From positions 124,001 through 188,000 of the forward strand of contig NZ_BJZQ01000002.1 in assembly GCF_007992115.1 (NCBI RefSeq): a stretch of 64,000 nucleotides of DNA. The letters are read 5' to 3'. The stretch comes from Aeromicrobium flavum (GTDB lineage Bacteria; Actinomycetota; Actinomycetes; Propionibacteriales; Nocardioidaceae). Under the pieces are notes generated by a model, which searched no databases, had not been told where the DNA came from, and saw only the letters and a list, made by a program, of their open reading frames with translations. How positions within the stretch are numbered: the first letter of the stretch is position 1; every line of letters starts with the position of its first letter. Of the stretch, positions 27,541-37,057 are shown in pieces. Position numbers and translations under genes: made by a program.

Positions 27541-28467
27541 TCAGGCGTAGCTGTGCTGACCGGAGATGAACAGGTTGACGATGTAGTAGCTCACGATGAA
27601 CGTGGCGAAGCCGACCAGCGCCAGGTAGGCCGCGCGCCTGCCCTTCCACCCGGCCGTGACGCGGGCGTGCAGGTAGCCCGCGTAGACGATCCAGGTGATG
27701 AGCGCCCAGACCTCCTTCGGGTCCCAGCCCCAGTAGCGGCCCCACGCGAGGTGCGCCCAGATCGGGCCCGAGATCAGCGCGCCGAACGTCCACATCGGGA
27801 AGCCGATCGCGTTGACCCGGAAGGCGACCTGGTCGATCCGCGCGGCCGCGGGGAACCGGGCCAGCACGGGGCCGACGGCGCCGCGGTCCTCGGCACGCTG
27901 CTTGACCAGGTAGAGCACGCTCGCCGCGGCACCGACCATGAACATCGCCGCCGCGACCATGATCGAGGTGACGTGGATGTACTTCCAGAACGTGTTCAGC
28001 GCGGGCACCAGGGGGCCGGCCGGCGTGTAGCTGGAGACCGACATCGTCAGGATGCCGAGGCAGACGGCCAGCACGACGCCGCCCATCCACTGGATGCGCG
28101 AGCGCCACACCATGAACAGGTAGACCGTGAGGGCGATGGCCGTGCCGGTCACGCCGAACTCGTACATGTTGCCGTACGGCGCGCGCTGCGTCGCCAGGCC
28201 GCGGGTGACCGACCCGCCGATGAGCAGCAGGGTGCCCAGCACCGTGAGGGAGACCGCGATGCCGACGAGGCGGTCGGGCGTCTCGGGCCGGTCATCGGCG
28301 TCGTGGTCGGCGGTGACGACGGGGCCCTGCCCCGCGGCCACCGCGACGGGCGCCTCACGACGTGCTGAGATCCACTCCGCCACGTGGCAGAAGAACGCGA
28401 TCCACAGCACGGCGAAGGCCGACCCCGTGAGGTAGTTCGAGAGCTGGGCCATCTGGTCGGTGGTCAT
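27541..28467 (-). CDS. ccsB: Cytochrome c maturation protein CcsB (CcsA/CcmC-type heme handling)
   Basis: Membrane partner of ResB in system II cytochrome c biogenesis; exports and ligates heme to apocytochrome c outside the membrane. The 308-residue protein has about eight helices and the tryptophan-rich WWD heme motif WGRYWGWDPKEVWALITW. Conserved His residues flank it, for example IHVTSIMV and LHARVTAG. Also known as ccsA in other naming. ATG 28467 overlaps the resB stop (ATGA). It is the last gene of the rex-hem-ccs series. Confidence 0.93.
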   Translation of the reverse strand: MTTDQMAQLSNYLTGSAFAVLWIAFFCHVAEWISARREAPVAVAAGQGPVVTADHDADDRPETPDRLVGIAVSLTVLGTLLLIGGSVTRGLATQRAPYGNMYEFGVTGTAIALTVYLFMVWRSRIQWMGGVVLAVCLGILTMSVSSYTPAGPLVPALNTFWKYIHVTSIMVAAAMFMVGAAASVLYLVKQRAEDRGAVGPVLARFPAAARIDQVAFRVNAIGFPMWTFGALISGPIWAHLAWGRYWGWDPKEVWALITWIVYAGYLHARVTAGWKGRRAAYLALVGFATFIVSYYIVNLFISGQHSYA

Positions 28468-30038
28468 GACAGTTCCTTCTCGGGTGCGTCGCCCAGGTCG
28501 GCACGGAGCCGGGACAACAGGTCATCGATGTCGGCAGGCAGGTCGTCGCGCGGGACGCGGTCGAGTGCGGCGACCTCCACCACGGTACGTGATCCGTCCC
28601 GGCGGGCCCGGATCCAGGTGCGGCGGGGGCGGACCAGCAGGGAGAGGGTCAGGCCGAGGATGCCCAGGCCCACGCCGGACAGCGGCACCCACGGCACGGG
28701 CGTGTGCCCGATCTGGAACCGCGCGAACTGCTTGAGCTCGACGAACTCGATCTTCCCGCCGCCGGGGAGGGCCTGGCTCTCGCCGGGCCCGATGTCGATG
28801 CGGAAGTTCCCGTCGCCGTCCTTGACCTGGGTCATCTTGGTCGTGTCGAGGGAGTAGACCGACTTGGAGATGCCCTCGTCGAGACCCAGGTCTCCGGTCC
28901 AGAGGTTCATGCCGATGCGCGGGTTGAGCGCGCCGGGGAACACCGAGACCGAGGGCTTCGACGGGTCGGGCGAGTACGCGGTGGGCAGGAAGAAGCCCTG
29001 GAAGCCCAGCTGCGTCCCGTCGGAGTCGGGCACCTGCACCACACCGGTGGACGTGTAGGTCGAGTCGGTCGGCAGGAACGGCACGGCTCCGTCGAACACG
29101 ACGTCGCCGGCGGAGTCGGTGACGCGCAGCACCGGCGCGTACCCCTGGCCGACGAGGAAGACGTCCTCGCTCCCGACCGACAGCGGGTGGTTGACCTCGA
29201 TCGAGAAGTCGCCCCGGTCCCGGCCGCCCTCGGTGTATCCGCCGGTGGCGCGGAACAGCTTCGGCGCGCCGCGGTTGGTGCCCTCGACGTAGAACCGGGT
29301 GAGGACGTCGCCGAGGTCGAGCGACCACGGCTCGAGGTCGGTCTCGGGGTCGAACATGGCGCCGGCCGAGAACTCGTCGTACTGCGACAGGGTGTTGCTG
29401 AAGCCGTCGCCCTCGACCACGATCACGTTGCCGCGGTAGCCCAGCAGGGCTCCCAGGGCCACGCCCACGAGCGCCACGACGATGCAGATGTGGAAGACCA
29501 GGTTGCCGAACTCGCGCAGGTAGCCCTTCTCGGCGCGCAGCTCGCCGCCGTCGGCGTCCTCGACCACGTCGACGCGGGCCCGGCCGAGGACCCGGCGGCC
29601 GGCGGCGAGCACCTCGGCGACGCTGGCGTCCGTCTCGAACCGGTCGGAGGCGGGCAGGCGGCCGAAGTTGCGCGGCGCCTTCGGCGGGCGGGCCCGCAGC
29701 GCCTGGGCGTAGACCTTCGTGCGCGGCAGGATGCAGCCCACCAGCGAGATCATCAGCAGCAGGTAGATCGCGCTGAACCACACCGAGGAGAACACGCTGA
29801 AGGCGCCGAGGTCCTCCAGGATCGGGGCGAGCTTCGGATGGTCGAGGTAGTACGCCTGCACCGCGCGGGCGTCGACACCGCGCTGCGGGATGAACGACCC
29901 GGGCACGGCGGCCACGGCCAGCAGCAGGAGCAGCAGCAGGGCGGTGCGCATCGACGTCAGCTGGCGCCACGCCCAGCGGCCGAACTCCAGGGGGCGCAGC
30001 TCGGAGGCGGGCTGGTCGCGCCGGTTGCGGGGGCTCAC
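28464..30038 (-). CDS. resB: ResB-like cytochrome c biogenesis protein
   Basis: System II maturation factor that forms a complex with CcsB. The 524-residue protein begins VSPRNRRDQPASELRPLEFG at GTG 30038, which overlaps the ccdA stop (GTGA). Helices include MRTALLLLLLLAVAAVPGSF and SVWFSAIYLLLMISLVGCIL. A third lies near residue 160, then a large extracytoplasmic domain of about 300 residues, and a final helix (VGLGILGLTLSLLV). SFIPQRGVDARAVQAYYLDHP is a family-like stretch. Naming (resB/ccs1) varies. Confidence 0.92.
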   Translation of the reverse strand: MSPRNRRDQPASELRPLEFGRWAWRQLTSMRTALLLLLLLAVAAVPGSFIPQRGVDARAVQAYYLDHPKLAPILEDLGAFSVFSSVWFSAIYLLLMISLVGCILPRTKVYAQALRARPPKAPRNFGRLPASDRFETDASVAEVLAAGRRVLGRARVDVVEDADGGELRAEKGYLREFGNLVFHICIVVALVGVALGALLGYRGNVIVVEGDGFSNTLSQYDEFSAGAMFDPETDLEPWSLDLGDVLTRFYVEGTNRGAPKLFRATGGYTEGGRDRGDFSIEVNHPLSVGSEDVFLVGQGYAPVLRVTDSAGDVVFDGAVPFLPTDSTYTSTGVVQVPDSDGTQLGFQGFFLPTAYSPDPSKPSVSVFPGALNPRIGMNLWTGDLGLDEGISKSVYSLDTTKMTQVKDGDGNFRIDIGPGESQALPGGGKIEFVELKQFARFQIGHTPVPWVPLSGVGLGILGLTLSLLVRPRRTWIRARRDGSRTVVEVAALDRVPRDDLPADIDDLLSRLRADLGDAPEKELS

Positions 30039-30796
30039 AGGGCGACCTCGAATCCGGTGACCCAGTGCTGCAGCTCGATGACGAGGTCCTGCCACCAGCC
30101 GGTGACCAGCAGGACGCCCGTGAGGATCAGCAGGGCTCCCCCCGCCGCGGACACGATCCGCTGATGCCGGCGGACCCAGCCGGTGACGCGCAGGAAGCGG
30201 CTGAGGAACAGCGCGGCGAGGATGAACGGCAGGCCGAGCCCCACGCAGTAGACGAGCGTGAGGAACGCGCCACGGCCGGCCGTGGCCTCGTTCGCCGACA
30301 GCGCCAGCACGGCCGTCAGCGTCGGGCCGATGCAGGGCGTCCAGCCGACGCCGAACACCACGCCCAACAGCGGCGCCGCGAGCAGGCCGACGCTGCGGAC
30401 GCCGTGGGCGCGCACGTCGCGCTGCAGCATCGGCACCCAGCCGATGAAGGCGATGCCCATGACCACGAGCAAGGCGCCCGCGCCGATCGAGATCTCGCGC
30501 TGGTACGGCAGCAGCTCCTGGCCGACCGCTCCGAACAGGGCTCCGCCGGCGACGAACACCGCGCTGAAGCCCAGCACGAACAGGATCGCGCCGAGCACGA
30601 TCCGGCGGCGGCGGGCGGACTCGAGCTCGGTGACCGCGACGCCCGACACGTACGAGAGGTAGCCCGGCAGCAGCGGGACCACGCAGGGGCTGAAGAACGA
30701 CACGAGTCCGGCGAGCAGCGCGACGGGCACCGTGAGGACGAGGTTGCCCGAGGCCGCGGTGTCCAGGAACCAGTCGCCGACGTCGCCGCCGATCAC
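30035..30796 (-). CDS. ccdA: CcdA-family thiol-disulfide transporter
   Basis: Membrane protein passing reducing equivalents from cytoplasmic thioredoxin to the extracytoplasmic TlpA/ResA protein, keeping apocytochrome cysteines reduced. The 253-residue protein has six helices and the paired cysteines in SFFSPCVVPLLPGYLSYVSG and FGVGWTPCIGPTLTAVLA. GTG 30796 (VIGGDVGDWFLDTAASGN) overlaps the upstream thioredoxin-like stop, and its own stop overlaps resB (both GTGA). Confidence 0.93.
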   Translation of the reverse strand: MIGGDVGDWFLDTAASGNLVLTVPVALLAGLVSFFSPCVVPLLPGYLSYVSGVAVTELESARRRRIVLGAILFVLGFSAVFVAGGALFGAVGQELLPYQREISIGAGALLVVMGIAFIGWVPMLQRDVRAHGVRSVGLLAAPLLGVVFGVGWTPCIGPTLTAVLALSANEATAGRGAFLTLVYCVGLGLPFILAALFLSRFLRVTGWVRRHQRIVSAAGGALLILTGVLLVTGWWQDLVIELQHWVTGFEVAL

Positions 30797-31368
30797 TGCG
30801 TGCTCTTCTTGGTCTGCTCGACCAGCCCCCGCAGGGTCGCCTCCGTCAGCTCGCCCATGACGCGCGCGGCGACCTTGCCGTTGCGGTCGATGACCCACGT
30901 CGTGGGGATCGCCATCGACGGCAGCGAACCGGAGAACGCCGCCTGGTTGCGGCCCGCGGAGTCGTCGATGCTCGGGTAGGTGATGCCGACCTTGGCGTTG
31001 AAGGCCTTCGCGCGGGCGGGGTCGTCCTTCGTCAGCAAGCCGAGGAACTGCACGTTCTGGTCGGCCAGCTCCTCCGACGCCTTCTGCAGCGCGGGCGCCT
31101 CCTTGCGGCACGGCGGGCACCAGGAGCCCCAGACGTTCACCACGAGGACCGTGCCCTCGTAGTCCTCGGTGCTGAGCTCCTGGCCGTCGAGGTCGGTGCC
31201 GGACAGGACGGGAGCCGCCTCGCGCTTGCCCGGATCGACGAAGGTGATCTCGCCGCTGCCGCTGATGAAGCCGTCGTCACCGTTGTCCTCGATCCCACTG
31301 ACACAGGCCGACAGCACGAACGCCAGGAGCGCGACCATGACGAGTCGCGCGGACCGCCTGGGAGTCAT
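30793..31368 (-). CDS. TlpA/ResA-like thioredoxin lipoprotein
   Basis: A 191-residue membrane-anchored thiol oxidoreductase. An N-terminal signal with lipobox (LLAFVLSAC, Cys near residue 22) indicates a lipoprotein. A TlpA-like thioredoxin fold follows, with active site WGSWCPPCRKEAP and the cis-proline region SMAIPTTWVIDRNG. It probably reduces apocytochrome c with electrons from the adjacent CcdA. ATG 31368 overlaps the phosphatase stop (ATGA). Confidence 0.92.
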   Translation of the reverse strand: MTPRRSARLVMVALLAFVLSACVSGIEDNGDDGFISGSGEITFVDPGKREAAPVLSGTDLDGQELSTEDYEGTVLVVNVWGSWCPPCRKEAPALQKASEELADQNVQFLGLLTKDDPARAKAFNAKVGITYPSIDDSAGRNQAAFSGSLPSMAIPTTWVIDRNGKVAARVMGELTEATLRGLVEQTKKSTQ

Positions 31369-32015
31369 GCCCCGCCGACGAACTTGCCGCGCAGCGCGTC
31401 GGGGATGAGGTGACCCGCCGGCTCGCTGTAGACCAGGCCGACGAACTTGTCGTCCTCGAACGTCAGCGTGGTGAGGCTGGCGAGGTTGCACTGGCGGTTG
31501 CGCGGGTCGTGGGCGAAGCGCCCCTTCTCGTAGGACTTGCGGGCGATCCACACGGGCAGTTGGTGCGACACGATGAGCGCCTCGTGGCCGCGGGCGGCCT
31601 CGCGGGCGTCGTCGATCGCCAGCAGCATGCGACCGGCGATGTGCGCGTACGCCTCACCCCAGGAGGGGCGGAAGGGGTTCCACAGCCACGGCCAGAAGCG
31701 CGGGTTCAGGAAGGCCTTGGGGCCGACGCCGACGGTGCGACCCTCGAACTTGTTGCCCGCCTCGATGACGCGGTCGTCGGTCTGGATGTCGAGCTTGAGG
31801 ATGTCGGCGACCGGGCGCGCGGTCTGCTGCGCGCGCTCGAGCGGCGAGGCGACCAGGTGCGTGATGTCGTTCTGCTTCAACGACTCCGCGACCGTGGCGG
31901 CCATCTGGTTGCCGAGGTCGGAGAGGTTGTAGCCGGCCAGCCGTCCGTACAGGACCCCCGAGGGGTTGTGGACCTCGCCGTGACGCATCAGGTGGACGAT
32001 CGTGCGGGTGCTCAT
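31365..32015 (-). CDS. Histidine phosphatase (phosphoglycerate mutase-like) family protein
   Basis: A 216-residue protein with the RHG motif in VHLMRHGEVHNPSG near its start, the second arginine in ASPLERAQQTARPVADIL, and the distal histidine in EALIVSHQLPVWIAR. These are the catalytic residues of the histidine-phosphatase superfamily. Substrate unknown; an orthologue occupies the same place between hemL and the thioredoxin gene in mycobacteria (from memory), so it may serve heme or cytochrome maturation. It is 15 bp after hemL. Confidence 0.88.
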   Translation of the reverse strand: MSTRTIVHLMRHGEVHNPSGVLYGRLAGYNLSDLGNQMAATVAESLKQNDITHLVASPLERAQQTARPVADILKLDIQTDDRVIEAGNKFEGRTVGVGPKAFLNPRFWPWLWNPFRPSWGEAYAHIAGRMLLAIDDAREAARGHEALIVSHQLPVWIARKSYEKGRFAHDPRNRQCNLASLTTLTFEDDKFVGLVYSEPAGHLIPDALRGKFVGGA

Positions 32016-32030
32016 CTGGTTCCTTCGGTG

Positions 32031-33350
32031 TCAGCGGGCCGCTGCTGCGGCGGCGCGTGCGGCGACGGGCAGGGCCTCGGCCAGTCTAGACAGGGGGGCG
32101 GAGTCGACCTCGGGGTCGTGGGCCGCCGAGACGAACCACGACTCGTACGCGCTCGGGGGCAGGTAGACCCCCGCGTCGAGCATGGCGTGGAAGAAGGCGG
32201 TGTAGGCGCCGGTGTCCTGGGCCTGGGCGCCCGCGAAGTCGGTGACGGGCTCGGTGACCCCCCAGAAGACGCTGAACATGGTGCCGGCCGTCTGGACGAC
32301 GTGCTGCACGCCGGCCTCGGTGAGGGCACCGGTGACGAGCGCCTGCACCTGCGTCGACGTCGCGGCGAGGCGCTCGTAGACCTCGGGCGTGGCCAGGCGC
32401 AGCGTCGTCAGACCGGCGGTGGTGGCGACGGGGTTCCCCGAGAGCGTGCCGGCCTGGTAGACGGGACCGATCGGCGCGAGCAGGTCCATGACGTCGGCGC
32501 GACCGCCGAACGCGGCGGCCGGGAAGCCGCCGCCCATGACCTTGCCGAAGGTCATGAGGTCGGGCTGCCAGCCCTCGACGGCGCCGTCGAGGTCCCAGTG
32601 GCCCCGGCGTGCGGCCCGGAAGCCGGTCATGACCTCGTCGCTGATGAACAGGGCGCCGTGTGCGGCGCAGGTGCGCGCGAGGTGCGCGTTGAAGCCCGGC
32701 GCCGGCGGGACGACGCCCATGTTGCCGGCGGCGGCCTCGGTGATGACGCACGCGATCTGGTCGCCGTACTCGGCGAACGCGACGTCGACGGCGGCCGGGT
32801 CGTTGAAGGGCAGGACGATCGTGTCGGCCGTGACGTGCGCGGGCACGCCGGGCGTGCCGGGGATGCCCAGCGTGACGACGCCGGAGCCGGCCTCGGCCAG
32901 CAGCGCGTCGACGTGGCCGTGGTAGCAGCCGCTGAACTTCACGATCTTGTCGCGACCGGTGAACCCGCGGGCCAGCCGGATGGCCGACATGGTGGCCTCG
33001 GTGCCGGACGAGACCATCCGGACCCGCTCGACGGGCGTGCGGTCGACGATCTCCTCGGCCAGCAGGACCTCGGGCTCGGCGGGCGTGCCGAAGCTCGTGC
33101 CGCGCGCCGCGGCCGCGGTGACGGCCTCGATGACCTCGGGGTGCGCGTGACCCAGCAGCATCGGGCCCCAGGAGCCGACGAGGTCGACGAACCGGTTGCC
33201 GTCGGCGTCGGTCAGCCAGGCTCCGGCGCCGGACGCCATGAAGCGCGGGGTGCCGCCCACGGCGCGGAACGCGCGCACCGGCGAGTTCACCCCGCCCGGC
33301 GAGACCTGCTTGGCCCGGGCGAACAGCGCCTCGGATGCGGTCGTGCTCAT
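32031..33350 (-). CDS. hemL: Glutamate-1-semialdehyde 2,1-aminomutase
   Basis: PLP enzyme making 5-aminolevulinate from glutamate semialdehyde, completing the C5 route begun by HemA. The 439-residue protein has [20 protein letters not shown] near the N-terminus, the cofactor region [20 protein letters not shown], and the PLP lysine in [23 protein letters not shown] 33350 is preceded by AAAGGAG at optimal distance; the frame stays open upstream but into the repeat element, so that extension was rejected. Separated from hemB by the palindromic repeat. Confidence 0.96.
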   Translation of the reverse strand: MSTTASEALFARAKQVSPGGVNSPVRAFRAVGGTPRFMASGAGAWLTDADGNRFVDLVGSWGPMLLGHAHPEVIEAVTAAAARGTSFGTPAEPEVLLAEEIVDRTPVERVRMVSSGTEATMSAIRLARGFTGRDKIVKFSGCYHGHVDALLAEAGSGVVTLGIPGTPGVPAHVTADTIVLPFNDPAAVDVAFAEYGDQIACVITEAAAGNMGVVPPAPGFNAHLARTCAAHGALFISDEVMTGFRAARRGHWDLDGAVEGWQPDLMTFGKVMGGGFPAAAFGGRADVMDLLAPIGPVYQAGTLSGNPVATTAGLTTLRLATPEVYERLAATSTQVQALVTGALTEAGVQHVVQTAGTMFSVFWGVTEPVTDFAGAQAQDTGAYTAFFHAMLDAGVYLPPSAYESWFVSAAHDPEVDSAPLSRLAEALPVAARAAAAAAR

Positions 33351-33366
33351 GTGAACTCCTTTCGGC

Positions 33367-33434
33367 AGCGCTGGCAGTGACGTTTGCGGGGGCGACACGC
33401 CGTGTCCGACCCCGGAAACGTCACGCTCAGCGCT
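33367..33434. repeat. Palindromic dispersed repeat, copy A
   Basis: An imperfect inverted repeat with arms of about 33 nt, left arm beginning AGCGCTGGCAGTGACGTTTG and right arm (reverse complement) AGCGCTGAGCGTGACGTTTC. It fills the hemB-hemL gap and contains the hemB stop. A second copy at 48331-48397 is nearly identical when inverted. Confidence 0.9.
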
Positions 33435-34395
33435 TCAGGCGGGCGGCGACCTCGGCCGCCCAGTAGGTCAGGACGATGTCGGCGCCGGCGCGGCGGATCG
33501 ACAGCAGGGACTCGTCGATCGCGCGGTCGCGGTCGATCCAGCCGTTCGCGGCGGCGGCCTCGATCATCGCGTACTCGCCCGACACCTGGTACGCCGCGAC
33601 CGGGAGGTCGACCGCGAGCCGCACGTCGGCGAGGACGTCGAGGTAGGACATGGCCGGCTTGACCATGACGATGTCGGCACCCTGCTCGACGTCGAGGAGG
33701 GTCTCGCGCAGCGCCTCGCGACGGTTGGCCGGATCCTGCTGGTAGGTGCGGCGGTCGCCCTGGAGCGACGAGTCGACGGCCTCGCGGAACGGTCCGTAGA
33801 AGGCCGAGGCGTACTTGGCGGCGTAGGCCAGCACGATCGTGTCGAGGTGCCTGGCCTCGTCCAGCGCGTCGCGGATCACGCCGACCTGGCCGTCCATCAT
33901 CCCGCTCGGCGCGACGACGTGGGCGCCGGCGGCGGCCTGCGCCACCGCCATCTGCGCGTAGACCTCAAGGGTGGCGTCGTTGTCGACCTGCCCTTCGGCG
34001 TCGAGCACACCGCAGTGGCCGTGGTCGGTGAACTCGTCCAGGCACAGGTCGCTCATCACCAGCAGGCCGTCGCCGACCTCGGCGCGGGCGTCGGCGATCG
34101 CGACGTTGAGGATGCCGTCGGGGTCGCAGGCGCCGGAGCCCACGGCGTCCTTGCGCTCGGGCACGCCGAACAGCATGACGCCGCCCAGGCCCAGCGCGGC
34201 CGCCTCCGAGTACGCCCGGCGCGCGGTGTCGCGGGAGTGCTGGACGACGCCCGGCATGCTCGCGATCGGCCGGGGCTCGGACGCCCCCTCGGCCACGAAC
34301 ATCGGCAGCACCAGCTGCGACGGGACCAGGTGCGTCTCGCGGACGAGCCGGCGGACGGCCGCGGACGACCGCAGCCGGCGGGGACGCTCGATCAT
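33427..34395 (-). CDS. hemB: Delta-aminolevulinic acid dehydratase (porphobilinogen synthase)
   Basis: Condenses two 5-aminolevulinate molecules to porphobilinogen. The 322-residue protein has the metal-site region [18 protein letters not shown] with two of the usual cysteines, the first active lysine in [16 protein letters not shown] and the Schiff-base lysine in [15 protein letters not shown]. Both regions fit the metal-dependent class. ATG 34395 lies 68 bp after hemD. Its stop codon lies inside repeat copy A, so the 3' UTR begins with that hairpin. Confidence 0.96.
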   Translation of the reverse strand: MIERPRRLRSSAAVRRLVRETHLVPSQLVLPMFVAEGASEPRPIASMPGVVQHSRDTARRAYSEAAALGLGGVMLFGVPERKDAVGSGACDPDGILNVAIADARAEVGDGLLVMSDLCLDEFTDHGHCGVLDAEGQVDNDATLEVYAQMAVAQAAAGAHVVAPSGMMDGQVGVIRDALDEARHLDTIVLAYAAKYASAFYGPFREAVDSSLQGDRRTYQQDPANRREALRETLLDVEQGADIVMVKPAMSYLDVLADVRLAVDLPVAAYQVSGEYAMIEAAAANGWIDRDRAIDESLLSIRRAGADIVLTYWAAEVAARLKR

Positions 34396-34463
34396 GCTGC
34401 CTCCTTCAGGACGTGATCCCGGTGCGCCGCTCGCTCGAGCGACGCGCCGGGTTCACACGTGGA

Positions 34464-36137
34464 TCAGGCCTTGCGGCGCGAGGACGGCTTCTTCTGCGAC
34501 GGGCGCAGCACGGGCTCGCCTGCCTCCAGGAACTGCACGCGACGCTGCTCGCCGAACTGCGCGAGCGCGTCGGCCAGCTCCTCGGCGGACGGCTTCTCGG
34601 CCATCACGTCGACGCGCAGGCCGTGCTCCTCGGCCGTCTTGGCCGTGGCCGGGCCGATGCAGGCGATGATCGTCGTCGCGTGCGGCTTGCCGGCGATGCC
34701 GACGAGGTTGCGCACGGTCGAGCTCGACGTGAACAGCACGGCGTCGAACTTGCCCGACTTGATCGCCTCACGGGTCGGCGCCGGCGGCGGCGAGGCCCGG
34801 ACGGTGCGGTACGCGGTGACGTCGTCGACCTCCCAGCCCAGCTCGACCAGGCCGGCGGCCAACGTCTCGGTGGCGATGTCGGCGCGCGGCAGGAACACCC
34901 GGTTGATGGGGTCGAGCAGCTCGTCGAACGGCGGCCAGTCCTCGAGCAGGCCGCGACCGGACTGCTCGCCCGACGGCACGAGGTCGGGACGGATGCCCCA
35001 CGTCTCGATCGCCTGGGCGGTCTTCTCGCCGACGGCGGCGATCTTCAGGCCGCTGAAGGCACGGGCATCGAGGCCGTACTCCTCGAACTTCTCGCGGACG
35101 GCCTTGACGGCGTTGACGCTGGTGAAGGCGACCCACTCGTAGCGGCCCTCGACGAGGCCGCGGACGGCCTTGTCCATCTGCTGCGGGTTGCGGGGCGGCT
35201 CGACCGAGATGGTCGGGACCTCCTCGGAGACCGCGCCGTACATGCGCAGGCGCGCGGCGAGGGTCTGCGACTGCTCCTTGGTGCGGGGCACCAGGACGCG
35301 CCAGCCGTACAGCGGCTTGGTCTCGAACCACGACAGCGCGTCGCGCATCGCGACGACCTCGCCGACGACGATGATCGCCGGCGGAGCCATCTGCGACGCG
35401 GCGGCGTCGGCGGCGATGTTCTCCAGGGTCGAGACGACCGTCTCCTGGCGGGTGGTGGTGCCGAGGCGGGTCATGGCGACCGGCGTCTCGGGCGAGCGAC
35501 CGGCCGCGACGAGGCCGGTGGCGACCTCGGCGATGCGGCCGACGGCCGAGAGCAGCACGAGCGTCTCGTGACGCGCGGCCTCGCTCCAGTCGACGGTCGA
35601 GTCGCCGACGCTGACGACCTTGAACTCACGGTGCTGCTTGTCGGTCAGCGGCACGCCGGCGTAGGCCGGGACGGCCGAGACCGACGAGATGCCGGGCACG
35701 ACCTCGAAGGAGATGCCGGCCTTGGCGCAGGCCATGGCCTCCTCGGGGCCGGTGGCGTACGTGAACGGGTCGCCGACCATGAGGCGCACGACGTGCGCGC
35801 CGGTCTTGGCGTGCTTGACGACGAGCTTGCCGCGGGCGGCGTGGGTGAGGATCTCGCCGGAGGCGTTGGTGCCGCCGTCGACGACCTCGGCTCCGTTCGT
35901 GACGAGAGCCTCCTGCTCGGGGGCTTCGACGATCACGACGTCGGCCTGGGCGAGCAGTTCAGCGGCTCGTACGGTCAACAGGCTGGCGTCGCCGGGACCG
36001 GCACCGACGAAGCTGACCCGCCCGGCCGAGGGCCGGGTGGTCGTCGCGGTGGTGGAGGGGGACGTGGGCATCGCGGAGGTGGTGGACACGCTCTTCCTTG
36101 CTTTCATCAGTGGCGGAGTGTCGTGCGGGGAGGTCAT
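34464..36137 (-). CDS. hemD: Uroporphyrinogen-III synthase fused to a SUMT-like methyltransferase domain
   Basis: A 557-residue two-domain protein. Residues about 35-270 resemble uroporphyrinogen-III C-methyltransferase ([41 protein letters not shown]), and residues 285-535 are uroporphyrinogen-III synthase ([53 protein letters not shown]). The methyltransferase motif reads [13 protein letters not shown] where active enzymes have GGDPxxxxRGGEE, so that domain may be inactive. ATG 36137 overlaps the hemC stop (ATGA); ATG 36107 is an alternative. The fusion is common in actinobacteria. Confidence 0.9.
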   Translation of the reverse strand: MTSPHDTPPLMKARKSVSTTSAMPTSPSTTATTTRPSAGRVSFVGAGPGDASLLTVRAAELLAQADVVIVEAPEQEALVTNGAEVVDGGTNASGEILTHAARGKLVVKHAKTGAHVVRLMVGDPFTYATGPEEAMACAKAGISFEVVPGISSVSAVPAYAGVPLTDKQHREFKVVSVGDSTVDWSEAARHETLVLLSAVGRIAEVATGLVAAGRSPETPVAMTRLGTTTRQETVVSTLENIAADAAASQMAPPAIIVVGEVVAMRDALSWFETKPLYGWRVLVPRTKEQSQTLAARLRMYGAVSEEVPTISVEPPRNPQQMDKAVRGLVEGRYEWVAFTSVNAVKAVREKFEEYGLDARAFSGLKIAAVGEKTAQAIETWGIRPDLVPSGEQSGRGLLEDWPPFDELLDPINRVFLPRADIATETLAAGLVELGWEVDDVTAYRTVRASPPPAPTREAIKSGKFDAVLFTSSSTVRNLVGIAGKPHATTIIACIGPATAKTAEEHGLRVDVMAEKPSAEELADALAQFGEQRRVQFLEAGEPVLRPSQKKPSSRRKA

Positions 36138-37057
36138 GCGGGGGTGGCCGATCCCATGAGCTGATCGGCGCCGTCGGCCAACATCTCCTGGGCCAGGCGG
36201 CGCCCGAGGGCGGCCGCCTCTGCAGGAGCACCCACGGCCGAACGGCGGATGACAGGTGCGCCGGAGAGGTCTCCGACGACGGCGCGCAGCCAGAGCTCGT
36301 CTCCGTCGTCCCCCCAGACGACGTCGGCGAGGGCTCCGACGGGCGCGGAGCACCCGGCCTCAAGGGTGTTGAGGAGGGCGCGCTCGGCCGTGACGGCGGC
36401 CCGGGTGTCCGGGTCGTCGAGCACGGCGAGCAGTGCAGTGGTCGCGGCATCATCGGCGCGGCACTCACAGGCGAGGGCTCCCTGGCCGGGAGCGGGCAGC
36501 ATCTGGATCGGGTCGAGGATCTCGGTGGCCTCGTCGGCGCGGCCGAGCCGCAGCAGGCCGGCGCGCGCCAGGACGATGCCGTCGAGGTCGCCGCTCGTGA
36601 CCTTGCGGATCCGGGTGTCGACGTTGCCGCGCAGCCCGGTGATCTCGATGCCGAGGCCCAGGGCGTTCAGCTGGCTGATGCGCCGCGGGCTGCCGGTGCC
36701 GACGCGGGCGCCGCGGGGCAGCTCGCCGAGGGTGAGGCCGTCGCGGGCGATCAGGACGTCGCGCGGGTCCTCGCGCTGCGGCACGGCGGCCAGCGTCAGG
36801 CCGTCGGCCGGCGTCGTGGGCAGGTCCTTGAGCGAGTGGACCGCGAGGTCGACCGTGCCGTCGAGCAGCGCCTCGCGGACGGCGGCGACGAAGACGCCGG
36901 TGCCGCCGATCTGCGCGAGCGGCGCGCTGGAGCGGTCGCCCTCGGTCGAGATCTCGACGAGCTCGACCTCGACGCCGTGCGCCTCACGCAGGCGGTCGGC
37001 GACCCAGCCGGACTGGGTGGTGGCCAGCGCGCTGGCCCGGGTTCCGAGGCGGATCAT
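36134..37057 (-). CDS. hemC: Hydroxymethylbilane synthase (porphobilinogen deaminase)
   Basis: Polymerises four porphobilinogen units. The 307-residue protein begins [20 protein letters not shown]. It has [21 protein letters not shown] and [20 protein letters not shown] (substrate-binding arginines), and the cysteine carrying the dipyrromethane cofactor in [18 protein letters not shown] 37057 overlaps the hemA stop (ATGA), and its stop overlaps hemD. Confidence 0.97.
   Translation of the reverse strand: MIRLGTRASALATTQSGWVADRLREAHGVEVELVEISTEGDRSSAPLAQIGGTGVFVAAVREALLDGTVDLAVHSLKDLPTTPADGLTLAAVPQREDPRDVLIARDGLTLGELPRGARVGTGSPRRISQLNALGLGIEITGLRGNVDTRIRKVTSGDLDGIVLARAGLLRLGRADEATEILDPIQMLPAPGQGALACECRADDAATTALLAVLDDPDTRAAVTAERALLNTLEAGCSAPVGALADVVWGDDGDELWLRAVVGDLSGAPVIRRSAVGAPAEAAALGRRLAQEMLADGADQLMGSATPA

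Noticed and set aside
33350..33398. Extension of hemL upstream by 16 residues.
   Set aside because: It would run into the palindromic repeat, and AAAGGAG precedes the ATG at 33350.
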